From: Epiperipatus broadwayi
Taxonomy: Eukaryota > Onychophora > Udeonychophora > Euonychophora > Peripatidae
DNA: 64,000 bases
Assembly: GCA_028023455.1 (NCBI GenBank)
Contig: JAQFVV010006623.1
Location: 461,501-525,500 of the forward strand
Direction: 5' to 3'
Below the pieces are notes generated by a model. The model saw nothing but the letters and a program-made list of their open reading frames with translations, did not search any database and was not told the DNA's origin. This document shows positions 22,869 through 36,702 of this stretch, one piece after another; position 1 is the stretch's first letter; every line of letters starts with the position of its first letter. A program made the translations under genes and the position numbers.

Positions 22869-25800
22869 TTATGTTGCCCATAGTCTAAATTTGTATGCAG
22901 TTTCCTTTAAATTATTCTTAAAAAGATTTGTTTGAATGTCTTTATAATTAAAGAGAAACATGAGTTTTATCTTTATTATTAGGAATGTACATACATTTTT
23001 AAACAACATTACTACAAAGACATATGTTTGAATTAACATTATTGCTTCCCTATCAGTAATTTATGTGACAAAATATACTTTTAAAATCAATTAACCATTA
23101 GTTGTTTAAATGGCTATAATAAAAATCCCAATAACTTAAGTTCTTGTATTATATAAGAATGAAAAATATTTTATTCCATGATCAGACAGCGAATTAAACT
23201 ACTACACAATTTAAACAACTAACACCAGTATTTAAACTTCATATAATCCTTCTAAGTGACATACCATTTGATTATTTATATCATTAATATTAGCTATTCA
23301 TAAACAAATATATAATTATAAAAATTAAGCAACTTTGCTTAGGTGAATGTAAATTAAAGTTATATGCACTAATATACATTCCCAAGAAAAGCTATAAATT
23401 GAATGAAAATGTATATATATAAATTGAAAGCTAAGTACTTTCGAGGGCATTAAATGTCCTCACAGTCATAGCATTAGAATGTCCGTGATTGTGTATATAT
23501 ATAGACACCAGATTATTCAAACTGTATGTAAAGTAGATCGTCCATTTTTTAGAAAGGGGGAAATGGGATTTCTTTTGGTTTATGGCATTATAGTTGTTAG
23601 CTATATGCCATCCTTCTTTTATCTTCTGTTTAGAGTCATTTTGTTTGATGTATGCTATATTAGAAATGTGAGCTCTTTTGTGTGGTATGGTTATTCTAAT
23701 TTCAGAAAAAGAAAAAAGAACATCAAAGATAGAAAGACAAAAACTAAAGTATAAAAAAAATAAAAATTGGAATATGAACAGCTATGTAAGTAATTAAAGA
23801 ATAGAAATGTACCTGCACAAATGCTCAATTCCATTATCACAATTAATGTGGAGAGATGGCCAAAGGTTTGAGATACTTATGATGATTGGACTCCATATTT
23901 AAACTAAGTGATTAAAGACAGTAAGATAAAATGAAATAAGAGAAAGAATAATGATATGATATCAACAGCAAATATCGGAATTAACAATATCTTTAACAAT
24001 TATTATAAAACTAAGCAAAAGAGATACAATGAAACAATCAGCTATAATTGTGTCTATATTTATACTGATTAAAGAATTAATCTTTTAACATCATAAACAT
24101 TGGTAAAGTAAAAGTTTATTCAGTTTAATTTGGTAGTTGTAGCTGAATGCCCTTTCGGACACTTAAATCAGATTCATAGCACTCATAGGTATCTTATAAT
24201 GTAATATTTATATGTAATTGCTAATTTATTAAAATTAATAATTTACCTATTCCACTTTTTGGAGAGTTGTATACTATTTTCTTTTTTATTAATGGCATGG
24301 TTATTGTTAGTGATAAACAAACCTTTTTCACTTTGTGTTTTCTGTCATCTCTTTTGAGGCAAACCATTTACAATTAATGGGTCAAAAATTTGACCAAATA
24401 CTTATTTGTGCTCCAAAAAAAGTAGATTTATATTCTGAATTATTTTTGGCATGCTTGTACAAATATTATTGTTACAATTATATATATATGCATACAGTGT
24501 TATATTAATAGAATATTTAAACAAAAACTTTGACAAATAGTCATACTAAATATATTACTTCAGCTCAATTTATCAATGGTAAAATAAAAAAAATAAAATC
24601 ATTACAAATACTTTTATTTAATTCTATTACTTTCTGTTTGTTTAACTTTATGCGCCTGCATCAAACACAGATATATACACACTCTCATCTGATTCGTATT
24701 AATTCTTAAGAATCGTGAATTATTGTTGCTGGAAATTAAGTAATCTGTAATAAGCAATCTCTTACTTATGATTTACTTGAATTACTATAAATCGTCTTTA
24801 AAGAAATATTTTTTCAAGTTTTTTTGATTAAAGAATATATGCTTAATGAAATTGTTTTCCAAATGTTATCCAATTATGAATGCACTCTGATATGAATTTA
24901 TTATACACCAATCGAGAAATTTATTGAAATAAAAAATATTTTCATAGAAATTATCAATTTTAACTAACTTGTTATATATTTAAATCTGATATAAATTTTA
25001 GTTTAAAATGAGTTTTCACGAATTATTAGTTCTAATCAATAATATCTAGATGTCAGGAACTATTGGGGATAAAAAAAAATTTTCAACCAATAGAAATTAA
25101 TAAGACATGACTTACATTGAACTAAGTCAAAATGACGCTAATATGCTGACATTTCATTGGTTTTTTTTTTTTGCAATGTGGAAATGAAATGTGTATATAA
25201 AATATAATTATTTATTTATTAAATTTTCATTTCTAAATATATAGATAAGCCTTAAATTTCAATTTTATTGATTTTTTTGTAACTTTTTAGAATAAATTAG
25301 TAAAATAAAAATATATCTGTAGCCAATACCTACCAAACCCATTACTCCAATGTTTTATTGATTTATTAAATAATTTTATGTGCTCAATTTTAATTTTTTG
25401 AAAAGGTTTTTTTATTATTTGAAGTTATGCTTTAGTAAAATACCTATGAAAGTATTAAATTTGAAAAAAATTATTTGTTTGTTCACTCCAAAATAGTTTT
25501 ATAGTCTGAAGACTAAAATAAAGTCTTTATATTTTTGACAATTTTTTCTGTTTATTTCTATTTATTAGTCATTTTTGTTTACTAAATTCATGTCAAAAAT
25601 TTTCAAAATTCAAGATTGCAAGTATAAAATAAAATACGATATCAATTTGTTGACTTAAGAAATGTATATTGGGTGGAAGGTTAAACACTTTCCATTTAAT
25701 TGATTTATTTACAAGTTTTTATTCTAGTGACTGTGCATTTTTGAACATTTTCTGAATACAAATTTGAACTCAGAATTTCAATGTTGCAGTAGTTTATAGA

Positions 25801-28199
25801 CAATTTGATAATAACAAATCACTTAATTTTCCAGCTTTTGCAATAAATAATAAAATAAGATGACTCTCCTTTAATGCCATTAATTGCAATCTTGTTTACT
25901 CAAAGATTACAAATATTTTGTGCATTTAAATTACAATTTCAAAAAAAAAATTAAGTTTTTACTTTTATTTGTCTGTTCAAGCAGATTAGTTTAAATTCAA
26001 AACCTTAAGTTGATTTGAATTCCAGATCTTTATCTAAAATGGAGTTAATATAGTTGTTGGATATTTGGTCACATTGCTTTCATCTTTAAGTCTCAGATTC
26101 TCATTGACAGAAACAAAAGCCAAAAATCAATGTGGAAAGAGAAATTAAGTGCAATAAAGTGTCTGATAATCATAAATTATTCAAAATTAGAGGTGCAGTA
26201 GATTTTTCTAGAATAGGCAGTTTTCATGTTTTATCATAATTTGAAACATTTTATTTCTGTTAACTGAAGTTTATGTAATGTTTATCCTACATTAAACAAG
26301 TTTAATTCCCTAATTTCTAATAACATTAAAGTACGATTATTATTAAACTTTGAATAGTATGAGAAAGATGGATAGTACTTTTTGACTAACATGAAAATAC
26401 ATATATTGTAAGTTTAAAAAATTGTTACCAATAAATATTTAAATTGTCTATATTTATAAAAAAAAAAAAATTTAATAAAAATTCTTTTTATAAAACCTCA
26501 TCAGTGAAAATTTAGTATTGTCTCAATCATTGTGGAATTGTCTAGTGTGCACTTTTACCAAAAATTTTGAGTTTTATTTATTTATTATTAAAATAGATTA
26601 CATATAGAGAGTATACATAGCATATCTAAGCCTGTTAAAAAAAGAAAAACTTATTCGAATTTCACTACTCATCTATTTTTATATAGTGTAACACTCTTTA
26701 ACCATATATGTGAAAGATGAGTAGTTCTGTTATGTTTAGCATCCCAAATATGTCTATGAATATTTATTATAATATGTTTCTATCTTGAAATATATTTTGT
26801 AAAGATTAATATGGCTGAATACTTTATTTTTAATTATAAATAAGTCTATTTTTGTAAAATCAGTGTTTGTATTAAATACAAAATGCATTACTTTAATTAT
26901 ATATTTAAATACAGAAATGTCTCATGTTTTGTGAAGCTATATATTTTCAACCTGATTGTAAACCCATTGTGTCTTAAATATAGCATGACTATATTTTTGC
27001 ACTAAGGTATAACTATAAACTAGTAATAAATAAAAATAGTAAGTACATCTTTATATTGTGCTACATTATCTGTAAGAAAGTTTTTTTTTATTATAGTTAT
27101 AACATAGAATATTGTAAAATATAGTATTATATCTTAAATATAAATTATATAGTTATGAAATAGAAACAATGAGAACACATTTACTGTATATCTTAGCAAA
27201 CTTTTTATTATAGTTATAATGTAGCGTACTACTCAATACATTATATATTAGATAAGAAGTAACAAATCTATTTCTCCTATTCAATTTTTGAATGCATTAA
27301 TTCCAAAAACTCCAGACAAACTAGCTCTAGATATAAAAATTTTCAAAGATAAAAGCCTTAAGCTATAAACTGTTCTGGCTATATGGATAGCTTAGTTCTA
27401 GATAGTGATTTATTAAGCATTGTCATTTGATTTCTATTAATTAGACAACCTTAGAGGCTAAAACTGGAGTGGAAAAAGTAGATTTTCTAATTAAAAGTAT
27501 TGCATAATTTTGGATTATGTTGTATTTATTGGATATATATTTGATATATATTGTATAGATGAACTGCATTCACTTTATCATGATACAATTTACTTTGTGT
27601 TTACCACCAACAAACTCTATCGTAGCATTAAATAGATTTATGTTAATATATATGAAATTATTAATCAGTAAAGTAATGCTAAGATATTTAATTTTTCATA
27701 TTAAAAAAAACATTTTATCTTCCTTCATTTCTCTAAATAATAATTGAGTTTGCATTGTATATAAATTTCTTTTTACAAAAAATAATAATTAAAAGATATT
27801 AATAAGTTTTAATATTTTTTGTAATAATGAAATTCAACTTACAACAGAAATGAATTGTGAATAACTCATTGCAATTATATTTATATTCGAGTGGAGATTA
27901 AGGTAAACTATTATAAATGAAAGTATATCTTCATCAAAATAATCTGTGACTGTAGAAGAAGTTGTTTGTTTAAAAAAAAAACAATAAATGTACACTGATT
28001 AATGATATCATGCTTTTTTAGTTTTGTTAACCTTTACCAATTGGAGTTAGGAAAAATACATTTTAAAAAACCTTTCAAATAACAACTTTATGACACAAGT
28101 AATAAAATTATAACACTTAAAATGTACATAAAGTGACTTTCTTTTTTTTTTGCATTATTTATACTTCAGATCATCCCATTTCATAGTCCATGCATATTT
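22869..28199. other. AT-rich spacer with no supported gene
   Basis: More than 5 kb. The longest frame, 91 codons on the plus strand at 23479-23754, is hydrophobic in the middle (GFLLVYGIIVVSYMPSF) and basic at the end, but it has no recognised motif and no conserved context, so I do not call a gene. Poly-A runs lie near 26459-26471 and 25940-25949. Nothing else was recognised. Confidence 0.5.
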
Positions 28200-28509
28200 T
28201 AAAATGTTTAACAAGATTAGGCAGCTTTATTTAAGAGAACTTCACATTCACTGCTCAATTTGTCTGGGTCGGCTAAATCTTGTGATAGTATTGCTCTGGC
28301 TTCTTTATCAAAGTCAGGAATCTCTCAGCCACTGTTAGCCACCTTATCTTTTCTTTCCATTCCCCATCCTAAGTTTTTTCCATATTTTTCTCTATTATGC
28401 TCCATCTCTATTTGCACAAGATTATTTTGTCCACTCTATGGCTTTATATCTAGATCATTCTTATCTTTTTTCAAACCCAGCATAAAAAGTGAGAACCCAT
28501 TTTTTGTAT

Positions 28510-29110
28510 AATCACTTTGTTTATATTTATTCTCTCACAACTTCACTATTTGCAACCTTCTGCTTATAAGCATTTACATTCAATTAACAGATGTTTAATA
28601 TTTTCTATATCTTCCTTACATGCAGACTAAATCATACATATTTTTCCATTTATGTGTATATTCCCTTGTTGCTAATGATCCTGTTCTAGCCTTAAACAGT
28701 AAACTACTTTTCTTGCTATTATCATAAATTAACTCACACCCAATATTATGTTTACTTTTATATATATTTAAACTTTTTTTACTCTTCATACTAGTTCTCC
28801 GTCTCTCTAAATTCCTTTTTTTTATTAATGCGTCTATTCTTCTATCCCATTCTTTGCCACTATAACACTCAACAATTCTCCTATTACAATCATTCCACCT
28901 TTTGTATAAGTATATTGGCATAAAGTCTTTATCCAAATCTTCTGCATACCATACTACCTTTCTCATCCATCTTGTTACCTGGCCTGTACTTGTAACCCAA
29001 TTAAATACTATTTTGGCTATTCTCTTACTATCCATAAATTGTAATCTACTAAACATTTTCCTTTTTTTTTCACATCTCTCATATAAAAACTTGACCATCC
29101 CATTTTTCAT
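28510..29110 (-). pseudogene. LINE ORF2 C-terminal region with CCHC-like end
   Basis: A 164-codon minus-strand frame (29110 to 28616) contains SGKEWDRRIDALIKKRN and SSLLFKARTGSLATREY, which resembles the segment leading to the C-terminal zinc motif of LINE ORF2 proteins. After a single frameshift near 28620 the expected cysteine-histidine end is readable as CKEDIENIKHLLIECKC. Upstream, between 29110 and 29484, pieces such as a LEKIQREIE-like stretch can be seen in changing frames. This is the same element as the FADD fragment. It is coding-dead but recognisably ordered. Confidence 0.75.
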
Positions 29111-29483
29111 TGAATTGTCTCCTTTGCTGTTCCCACCTCTATACCTAATGATGGTCTTTCTATTTCTCTTTGTATTTTTTCTAAGTAATCTAACACCCCT
29201 TTATTAAAACATAACACATTGTTATCATAACCCTGCAACTGCCACCCCCCCTCTGTGCAATTCTTGCTACATCATATTTATTATATGAAAACACTGTTAA
29301 TTTCTTTATCAGACCCTTTCTTTTCTTTGTTCTATTTATCAATTTTTCCTCTCATTTATCCAAGCAATTTCTCTGATTACTTAAGATGATTCCCAATAGT
29401 TATACTGATTCACCACATTTAACTTTATATCCCAAATAAAAAATATTTTTTTCTTCTCTTTCGCCAGCATTTATCATTATTAC

Positions 29484-29755
29484 TTATGATTTTTCTTCAC
29501 TAAATTTAATCCCCATCTTTTTACCCATCCTTGTGCATGTCTTCAACATAACTTTCATATCTTCACTACTTTCTGTGCGCAATAAGATATCATCAGCAAA
29601 TAAAAAACCTGATAATGTATTCATTCCCTTGCCATCTATTAATGGTATCTCTACACCTCTTCCTAGTCTTTTTATTGCTCTCTTCATTTCTCTCAAATAA
29701 CTTGAAAAGTTGTTGCACAATATCCCATCCAATGATAGTTTTACAATCTATTTTG
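29484..29755 (-). pseudogene. LINE reverse transcriptase fragment with FADD motif
   Basis: The open frame includes LSLDGILCNNFSSYLREM, RAIKRLGRGVEIP, SGFLFADDILL and MGIKFSEEKS. FADD (residues 45-48 counted from the ATG at 29732) is the catalytic motif C of a non-LTR RT, and the KxxGIKFSxxKS block is the typical segment that follows it. The upstream fingers and palm A/B motifs are absent because of 5' truncation. It continues into the decayed frame below 29484. Confidence 0.85.
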
Positions 29756-30971
29756 AAGTTTGGTATCTATAGAGCATTTTGTTTTTTATGATTCACACCA
29801 AAAGAAGATATTCTAATTGTGGTGCCTTTTTCTCTACATGAAAGATGCTGATCAAAATTGTTCTTTATTCTTCTGACTTAAATTAAAACAGATAGGAATG
29901 TCTTTTTTAAATCATTAAATTTATTTTGATGACACATTCAAACTGGTTATCATCAAATCTTTTTGATGTGAACTGAAATGATTATCTGTAAATGCTATGA
30001 ATGTTTTCTGTTTCATTTTGTGCATCTTTAGATTGATATGCTTTAGGGTTATATATGAAATGTTGGAGAAAGCTAATTAATGTGTAGGTAAGCATTTAAA
30101 TATTGCTTTATAAGGACCACATTGCATATCACTTTAAAATGAACTATATACTGTATTGTTATTAAGTGAATGAATATTAAATATTGACTTCAGTTTGGAG
30201 TATTGTTTGTTTACATTGGAAGTAGTGAATATGATTTCTACATTTTGGTTTATCTTTTCAACACTTCCTTAGCTCTAGCTGCAATAGGATATGCAATGAA
30301 ATGACTCAAAATTGTTTCAGAAATGTTTATTTTTGTTTTACTACTGTCAAACTATGACATTTATTGCCAGCTGAAAAGAGTAAAGATCTCAATGGCATTT
30401 CTATGTTGTTTATCTGCTGTTCTTGATTTGAACAGTTAAATTATTATAAATTTGGTCAAATAGTCTTAATAATTTATATAAGTCCATAGATACCATTTGT
30501 TGTGACGGGAAATTAGTGGAGTTTGCTTACCATCTAGAATTAAGTTTTCTATAAATTACATATTGATAGTTATTTGATGTCATCTACCATGACCACAGTA
30601 TTCTATTCACTTTCACCAACATTATAATATTTGTTTTTATTATTATAATTTTTAGTCATTTTATTTATTTATATTTTTCCCTTTGTTAATTACCTGTACA
30701 AGTTTACCCCTTATGGTGAGCTCAAATCCTTCCTCAAAATGCTTTGAAAAAAAATATTGCATAAGAAACAAGAAATTATCATGATTTCTAAGGGCAAAAA
30801 ATGTAATTCATTATTCTGAATTCAAGATATATATAAAAAATATAAAAATCCATTTTAAAAAGCAAAGCTTCAATTTAAAAAGTAATAATTAATGAATAAA
30901 CATTTTATTAAGCATATTATTAATTTAAAAAAGTACTAAACTGTGGGGAAATTATTCTGTATAATAAAATG
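29756..30971. other. AT-rich spacer
   Basis: No supportable feature; sequence between the LINE remnant and the R3 hairpin. Confidence 0.6.
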
Positions 30972-31200
30972 CAATAATAGGTTGGACTATTTCTATCATC
31001 AATCATTAAATGTTAAATATTTAAAACATTTTAAACTTTATTTAAACTTTTCAAATACAAATAATTTTGTTTGTATTTGGAAAGTTTAAATAAAGTTTAA
31101 AATTTTCTACACATCAAACATTTAATGATAAATGATGGAAATAGTCCAATATATTATCACATCTAATATACGATCATCACAAACCTTAAGGCAAAATTAG
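30972..31200. repeat. R3 repeat, internally deleted palindrome
   Basis: Arms 30981-31061 and 31070-31157 pair across a loop of about 8 bp, with ggactatttc outermost and taaactttatttaaac near the centre. The same arms are the outer parts of the complete R3 copy at 46607-47215, so this copy has lost the internal tRNA-like segments. The 40 bp to the right (atattatcacatctaatata and following) also match the right flank of the 46.6-kb copy, so the element extends past the palindrome on that side. Confidence 0.85.
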
Positions 31201-31790
31201 GTATAATAAAAGATTTCAATTTCTGTATTTTTTAATGATTATTTTCCAGTTTATGAGCCATCAATTTTAATATATCTATCTAGAATGATATTCCCTGAAA
31301 AACAATTTATTAAATTAAAAATTTCATGTTGACAAAAAGAAGCTAATACAATGTACATTTTAAATTTATTTTTAGCACTTTTTATATTCTATTATCAAAG
31401 TTTTTTTTTATTTTTGTAATTATCCAACTAATAAAACTATTTGTTTATTTTTTTGCAGCTCTGTTATTTTTTTCTAAAATAATGATTTGTGACTTTTTTT
31501 ATTTTACATAATAGCAGTTTTAATGAAAAAAAAATGTATAGTTGATTGTAGTACTTCTAATAGTGTAAATAATCAAATCTTTCTTTTTTGTGTGTTTTAG
31601 TTGATATGGTACTTTTTTACATTTGCAATAAAAGCTCATATTCTCTTGAATAGGTAAGAAACAAATAGCATACAAGTTAATATTTGGTACAACATTTTCC
31701 CTCTCTTCTCCAAGCATTTCTGGTCTAACATGGGAATTACTTCTGGCACCTTTAGATTTGTGAACACTGAATATAAAATGATTCACTAAT
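31201..31790. other. AT-rich spacer
   Basis: Contains an 88-codon minus-strand frame (31520-31786) with no recognised motif. Not called. Confidence 0.5.
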
Positions 31791-32045
31791 TAATTATACT
31801 ATTCTATCAAAAAAATTGATAGGATAGCTTAATGAGTTAGAGAATGACTTACATTTAGTATTCACAAGTCTAAAGATTCCAGAATCATTTTACATACTAG
31901 TACTGTCACTGTACAGGTCAACAATACCTAAAGAAAAAAAAGAGAATAATGCTATTTAAAACATTGTGTCAAATACTAGCCTGTATATCATTGTCTAACA
32001 ATTGAATGTATTTGAAACATTTAAATAAAGTTTGAATTATTTTAA
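31791..32045 (+). repeat. R3 SINE-like fragment (single, non-inverted)
   Basis: Aligns in direct orientation with the right half of the 46.6-kb R3 copy: the tRNA-like start (gatagcttaatgagttagag), ttcacaagtctaaagat, tactgtcact, acattgtgt and a tail with atttaaataaagttt. Because it is a single non-inverted copy, it shows what the R3 monomer looks like: a tRNA-derived head, a body and an AT-rich tail of about 250 bp. Confidence 0.7.
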
Positions 32046-33605
32046 GACATTTAGTAATTAATTCTATATGATGAAAATATTACTGATTTCAAACCGAGCA
32101 AATAAATGTTATTTTCAATTTACATTTAATAATTTTTGAACATATAAGTGATTATTAATTGCATAATGCATGAAATCATTGTTTCTTTCCCTTTTTTTAT
32201 TAAAAATGATTTAGATTTATGATATAGCATTTTTGTTTTGTATTAAATTAGCTTTTATAGAAATTTAAATTCGAAAATGATTAGATAAATATGTTTCAGT
32301 TAATGTACATATGTAAAAATTTATTATCAATGCAATTTGTTATTGCATGTGATCAAAGTATGTTTTGGTAATATATTGTACTGAATGTTATTGTATTTTT
32401 ATTTTTGTAGTTGATAATGATAAAAGTCTTCTTTACTTTGAATATATCATAAATGAAAGCCCAGACTGTCTTGCAAGAAAATTAGATGAAAATTAATTAA
32501 TTACACTCATCACATTTTAATCCCATAATTGAAACATAATCATTATATACTGTACAGTGAATAAACTCTCTACTATATTATACACTTTCGACATAAATGT
32601 CATTACCATTTTATAGTCAGAAGACATAGATTTCATGAAGTTACTATCCCATGATGTTGGATCAATTTTACAAAATAACCATTATTTTAAATAAAATGGT
32701 GAATGTTTTTAAAAAAAGTTTCAAAAAAATTATTTAAAGAAAATTGTAGAAAATAATTGATTGTAAATAAAACTGATGGATACAATTTGTTATCGATAAT
32801 CATCATATAAAGTTTCATCATATACAGATGGAAATGAATATTTGTCTGTCCAACAACACAGAATTTATGGAATGTTCATAGCCTTTTTGAGTTTATTGTA
32901 AAAACGAATTAACCTGAATAATTTTTGAAATAAACTTTAAAGATAATATTCAAAATATTTATGAATAGCTCAAATGATTAAAGCACAGAGTACTGTAATT
33001 CACATGTATGGTGAATTTAAAAAATATAGCATTCAACAAACTGAATATATAAAGTACAACTGCACATGGTTGTTTTTATGCAGAACACTAATTAAGCAAT
33101 GGAAGTGCACATTCACTAGAGAACAAATACCAATATAGTAAACATTCAGTATTACTCACTAATAATAATTTATTTGCTTTCTCTTTAACGTATATATATA
33201 TACTCACACCCCCACTTAGATGTATATACACTAAATTTGTATTTATATATACTTAACCCATTTACATTACTTTGTGCAACACTCACTTTAAATGTACACT
33301 TTAAAATATAAACATAATTAATTATTTTCACAAAATTGTATTTACATTTTTTTAAATATAATTTGTGCAAATGTGAATCTTTATTTGAAAAATAAAATTA
33401 TGTTTATATTATTTTTTGATAGGAAATTATGTTTATATTAGTTACAGTTATTTATGTTTTTAAAGTAATTTAATTTCCATATCTTTTTAAATATATTAAA
33501 TAGTTTTATGTTTTTCAAAATTAATGATCATCTTTATTAAAAAAAATAATCGAATGATTTGTTGCTTAGGAGTTTGTATGAAAATTCACATGAAATTGGA
33601 ATCTT
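32046..33605. other. AT-rich spacer
   Basis: No supportable gene. A short TA run lies at 33191-33201. Confidence 0.6.
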
Positions 33606-33690
33606 GAAAATACCGGAATTGAACTGCGATCCATGGACTCTAAGCTCAAGAGTTCGCCGTTTATCATTGCTCTAAAACAGTAAGGCATCT
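33606..33690 (-). repeat. tRNA-like SINE head or decayed tRNA
   Basis: On the minus strand a promoter-like B box (gcagttcaattccgg) sits about 45 bp downstream of an A-box-like tagagcaatg. A possible anticodon arm, actct/agagt with a 7-nt loop, lies between them. The T arm has a mismatch and the acceptor ends do not pair well, so a functional tRNA is unlikely. Several CpGs survive here. Best read as the head of a tRNA-derived SINE. Confidence 0.45.
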
Positions 33691-35504
33691 TATAAATCAG
33701 TTTCTCTCTCTTTTTTAAAAAAAATCAATAATTCAAATATATATACTAGTCAATTTCTTTAGTGCAGCACAAAAAAAAAAAAGTCTTCAATTTTTCTTTT
33801 AAGAACTTTTCCAAAAAAAAAAAAATTAATTAGAATAAATTGTTAACTTAAAGCACAAATTACACGAGTAATTTAAAACAAAGGCTAATTCTAGTATCTT
33901 TTTATATGCATAAATCTTTTTTAATATTTAAAATTACACCTGCAATAATAATAATAGCAGCAGCAGCAACAACAACAATTGCATCTTAAATACAGGATAG
34001 TCCACAACCGCACTTTTAAAAATATATAAATGTTCAGTGCTTTCCAATGACATGTAAAGTAACTCACTTTATTCTAGTATCTCAACTTTAGAGCTATATT
34101 ATACATGACCTTGAGTCCTTACATTATTAAGATGTATTTGTTTAATTTAGAAAATAAAACATTATTTCTGCGTTCTATTGTGAACTTTTCCACAATGACG
34201 TTTCAGATGATAAATTACAGCTCTGAGTTTTGCAAATATTATACATAATAAAATTTATGGTAATTATAAACCTTGAATCATTTTGCATAGCATACACCCA
34301 TACATATGAATACAAGGAAACTCAATGTGAATGTATGTACAGAAAATGATATGCACTCCCAATGAATATTCAATAATAATAATTATTATTATATGTATTG
34401 TCTAATGCTAAGTGGAAGTGTACACCATCTACCTATAACAGAAATTTAATGGAGCAATGGTGTATTTGCTTACTATATACTTGGATGAAATTTGAGAGGG
34501 AGGGAGGTAAGTTGAAAATTTACCATGCAAGCTTAGAAATTTTCAGATAACTGATTCATAACATGAACACTCCGACTAGCCATTTAATATGATAAATAAA
34601 TAAATATTCTTATCTAGATAAAGAAGACAATCTGGATTGATCACATGACTATTAAAAAAATACATGTAATGATTATAGCAGGTACAAAAATATCATATAT
34701 ATGCGTGTGTGTGTGTGAAAAGGATGGATCATTTATGATGATCAAATATTATCACTTTGTCCTAATATCATTTAGATATTTCTGCCTAGTTTTCATGATC
34801 CTTCAGCAATATTGGAATATCAAATCAACATCAATGTTTACACACAACTAGTATCAATTTTTGACTATTTGGCTTTTATTAAGTGGCTTAAGATAGAAAT
34901 TGCACATTGCATAAATTTAGGATTTTGCAGTTACTATATTGTTCAAGTTAATTATCTATCATTTCAAACACCATACAGCAATATAATTAGTTGCTAAGGA
35001 CAAGACTTGATATCTGAAAACCTAAGTGGCAGATTAAGCATAGCAGGACCAAAGTAAAATTTTTCTCATTCCCTTAAGAACTGATTAAAGGATCTTTAGT
35101 TTTTTGTGTCTGTAATTTTACCAATTATCTAAGATACATAAAGCAACCATAAGGGATTCAAGCTACCAATTTATTTCCTATAAACATTGAAAAGTAACTC
35201 AATGTTTTTTTTGCATTTTAAGTGATTTTTTTATCTATCAATTATATTAAATAAAAAATGTTCATCTATTTAATAATATAACTGTTAGAAATTTAATAAT
35301 ATATTTAAAATGTATACCTTTTTATGGGAGTCTTATTCAATTCAAATTTTTGCATATCTAAATTATTATTGTCAGATCTATGTGTTTTTTTTTTAAATTT
35401 AAATATGGATAATAAGCTAGAAATAAATTTGAGCTTATAGTGCCTGTTTTTAATTGGTACTTTGATTCATTACATCATATTAAATTTCTAATATTTAAAT
35501 TTAT
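33691..35504. other. AT-rich spacer with a compound trinucleotide microsatellite
   Basis: 33944-33978 is an AAT, then AGC, then AAC triplet run. A short (GT)n run is at 34706-34718. No gene was recognised in the remainder. Confidence 0.6.
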
Positions 35505-35960
35505 AAACTTTTGAGCTTCTATTATATTTTTTTAAAAAAGAGGAAAAAAATAAATATTTGATTAAAAACCAAATATTTCCTTAGAATAACTGATTTACAC
35601 AAAATTATTAAATCAAAAAAGGATAAAATTGATATTAATATCAATAATTGAAATAATTGGAGATGTAACACATCTCCAAAAATATCAAAATATTTTGTAC
35701 CTCAACCCAGCACGAAGAAAGAGTTCTTTACCATAAGGTGAGTAAAGATCAAAAAATTTAAGCCATAAATCAAAATATTAAAAGAAATAATTATTGATTT
35801 TTGAATAGTTAAATATTATTTGGTTAACATGAGGTGTTTAGTATGTCAGCAATTTTAGTATTTATGGTCTTTAACTTTCATCTACTCTAAAATATGTTTT
35901 TTTTTAAATAAATAGGTCATTAATTTAACAGGGACATACTTTGCCTTATACTTATAAATG
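35505..35960 (+). repeat. R4 diverged dispersed repeat, copy 1
   Basis: Aligns with 47235-47870 in the same orientation through ordered islands: gagcttctatt, ttccttagaataac against a ttttcttaaaataac version, aaaaaggataaaattgatat, gagtaaagatcaa, ttttgaatagtt and tttaacaggga. Copy 2 has about 180 bp more in the middle. No coding frame is visible. Old and strongly diverged. Confidence 0.55.
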
Positions 35961-36471
35961 TTTCTAAGTCAACTTCAAATTATTTGTAGCCTGATTTAAA
36001 CTATGATTATAAAAACCATTTATTCTTCAAATGTTTCTAAGTCAACCATTGGCATATTCTGGGGTAATTTCAAATGGTGCTTCAAAATAATTATAAAATT
36101 TTTGAATGTTCCAGGATTTTGCTGATCTCTAGGATTTCAAAAGTACCTAGTTACAAACATTGAATACATCTTTAGTCTAAAAATTTGTTAAATTATTATA
36201 AATAGGATGAATAGTTATTTGCAACTGAATATATCAAACCTTTTCATGTAAAACTTCTTATCCATATTTTCTTATGTTTCACTGTCTTTCTGAATCTTTA
36301 TTCTCCATGATTCTTTGTAGAATGCATCTATATAGTATCACTTTTATTTGAAAAGAGCTTGCTTTACCTATAATATTTCATGTCTATTACTTAAGTTCAT
36401 GAATTTTCACCCTGATGTTTTAATGATTTATTGGAGTAATGTACATTATTCATGCTATATATCTGAGATTA
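35961..36471. other. AT-rich spacer
   Basis: No supportable feature. Confidence 0.55.
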
Positions 36472-36702
36472 TCAAAATCCGCCAAGGTCTATGGTGCTGA
36501 GAATATCAGTCACCCATTTTATTGTATGCCTACCAGCTATGAAACTATCTGTATAAATAACCTCTTTAGATAAAAGAAATGCAATTGGATTTTTAATTTC
36601 AATATTTAGTGGTAGAAAAATTTTGTGATCATGGACAATTCTCTTTTTAGGACACAGTATTATATTGCATCTTGTTTTTCTTCCTCCACATATTCTGCAG
36701 GA
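36472..36702 (-). pseudogene. Cysteine-rich ghost frame of unknown family
   Basis: On the minus strand, 76 sense codons run without a stop from 36702 to the TGA at 36472, with no ATG start. The N-terminal part is cysteine-rich (SCRICGGRKTRCN, then ILCPKKR), followed by FLPLNIEIKNP, a YTDSFIAGRHTIKWVTD segment and DLGGF at the end. One stop upstream the frame continues with ICRDC. The cysteine block resembles ECQICICRKVRTCN at 62.3 kb. I do not recognise the family. It is probably a TE protein remnant rather than a host exon. Confidence 0.4.

Larger units (their letters stand above)
28200..29755 (-). mobile_element. 5'-truncated LINE remnant, minus strand
   Basis: Read on the minus strand from 29755 toward 28200 this is the second half of a LINE ORF2: RT motif C, the YLGI-like region, a thumb and a C-terminal cysteine-histidine motif, then a tail ending near aataaagctgcc at about 28213-28225. 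The 5' boundary at 29755 is abrupt, as expected from truncated target-primed reverse transcription. Frameshifts and stops break it between 29110 and 29480 and again after 28616. The family is not one I can name confidently. It is distinct from the RTE copy at 56266. Confidence 0.8.

Noticed and set aside
23479-23754. A 91-codon plus-strand frame with a hydrophobic stretch
   Set aside because: No motif, no neighbours, no recognisable start context; a frame of this length can occur by chance in 5 kb of spacer.
33606-33690. A functional tRNA gene on the minus strand
   Set aside because: The B box and a possible anticodon arm are visible, but the acceptor and T stems do not pair properly. Kept only as a SINE-like head.
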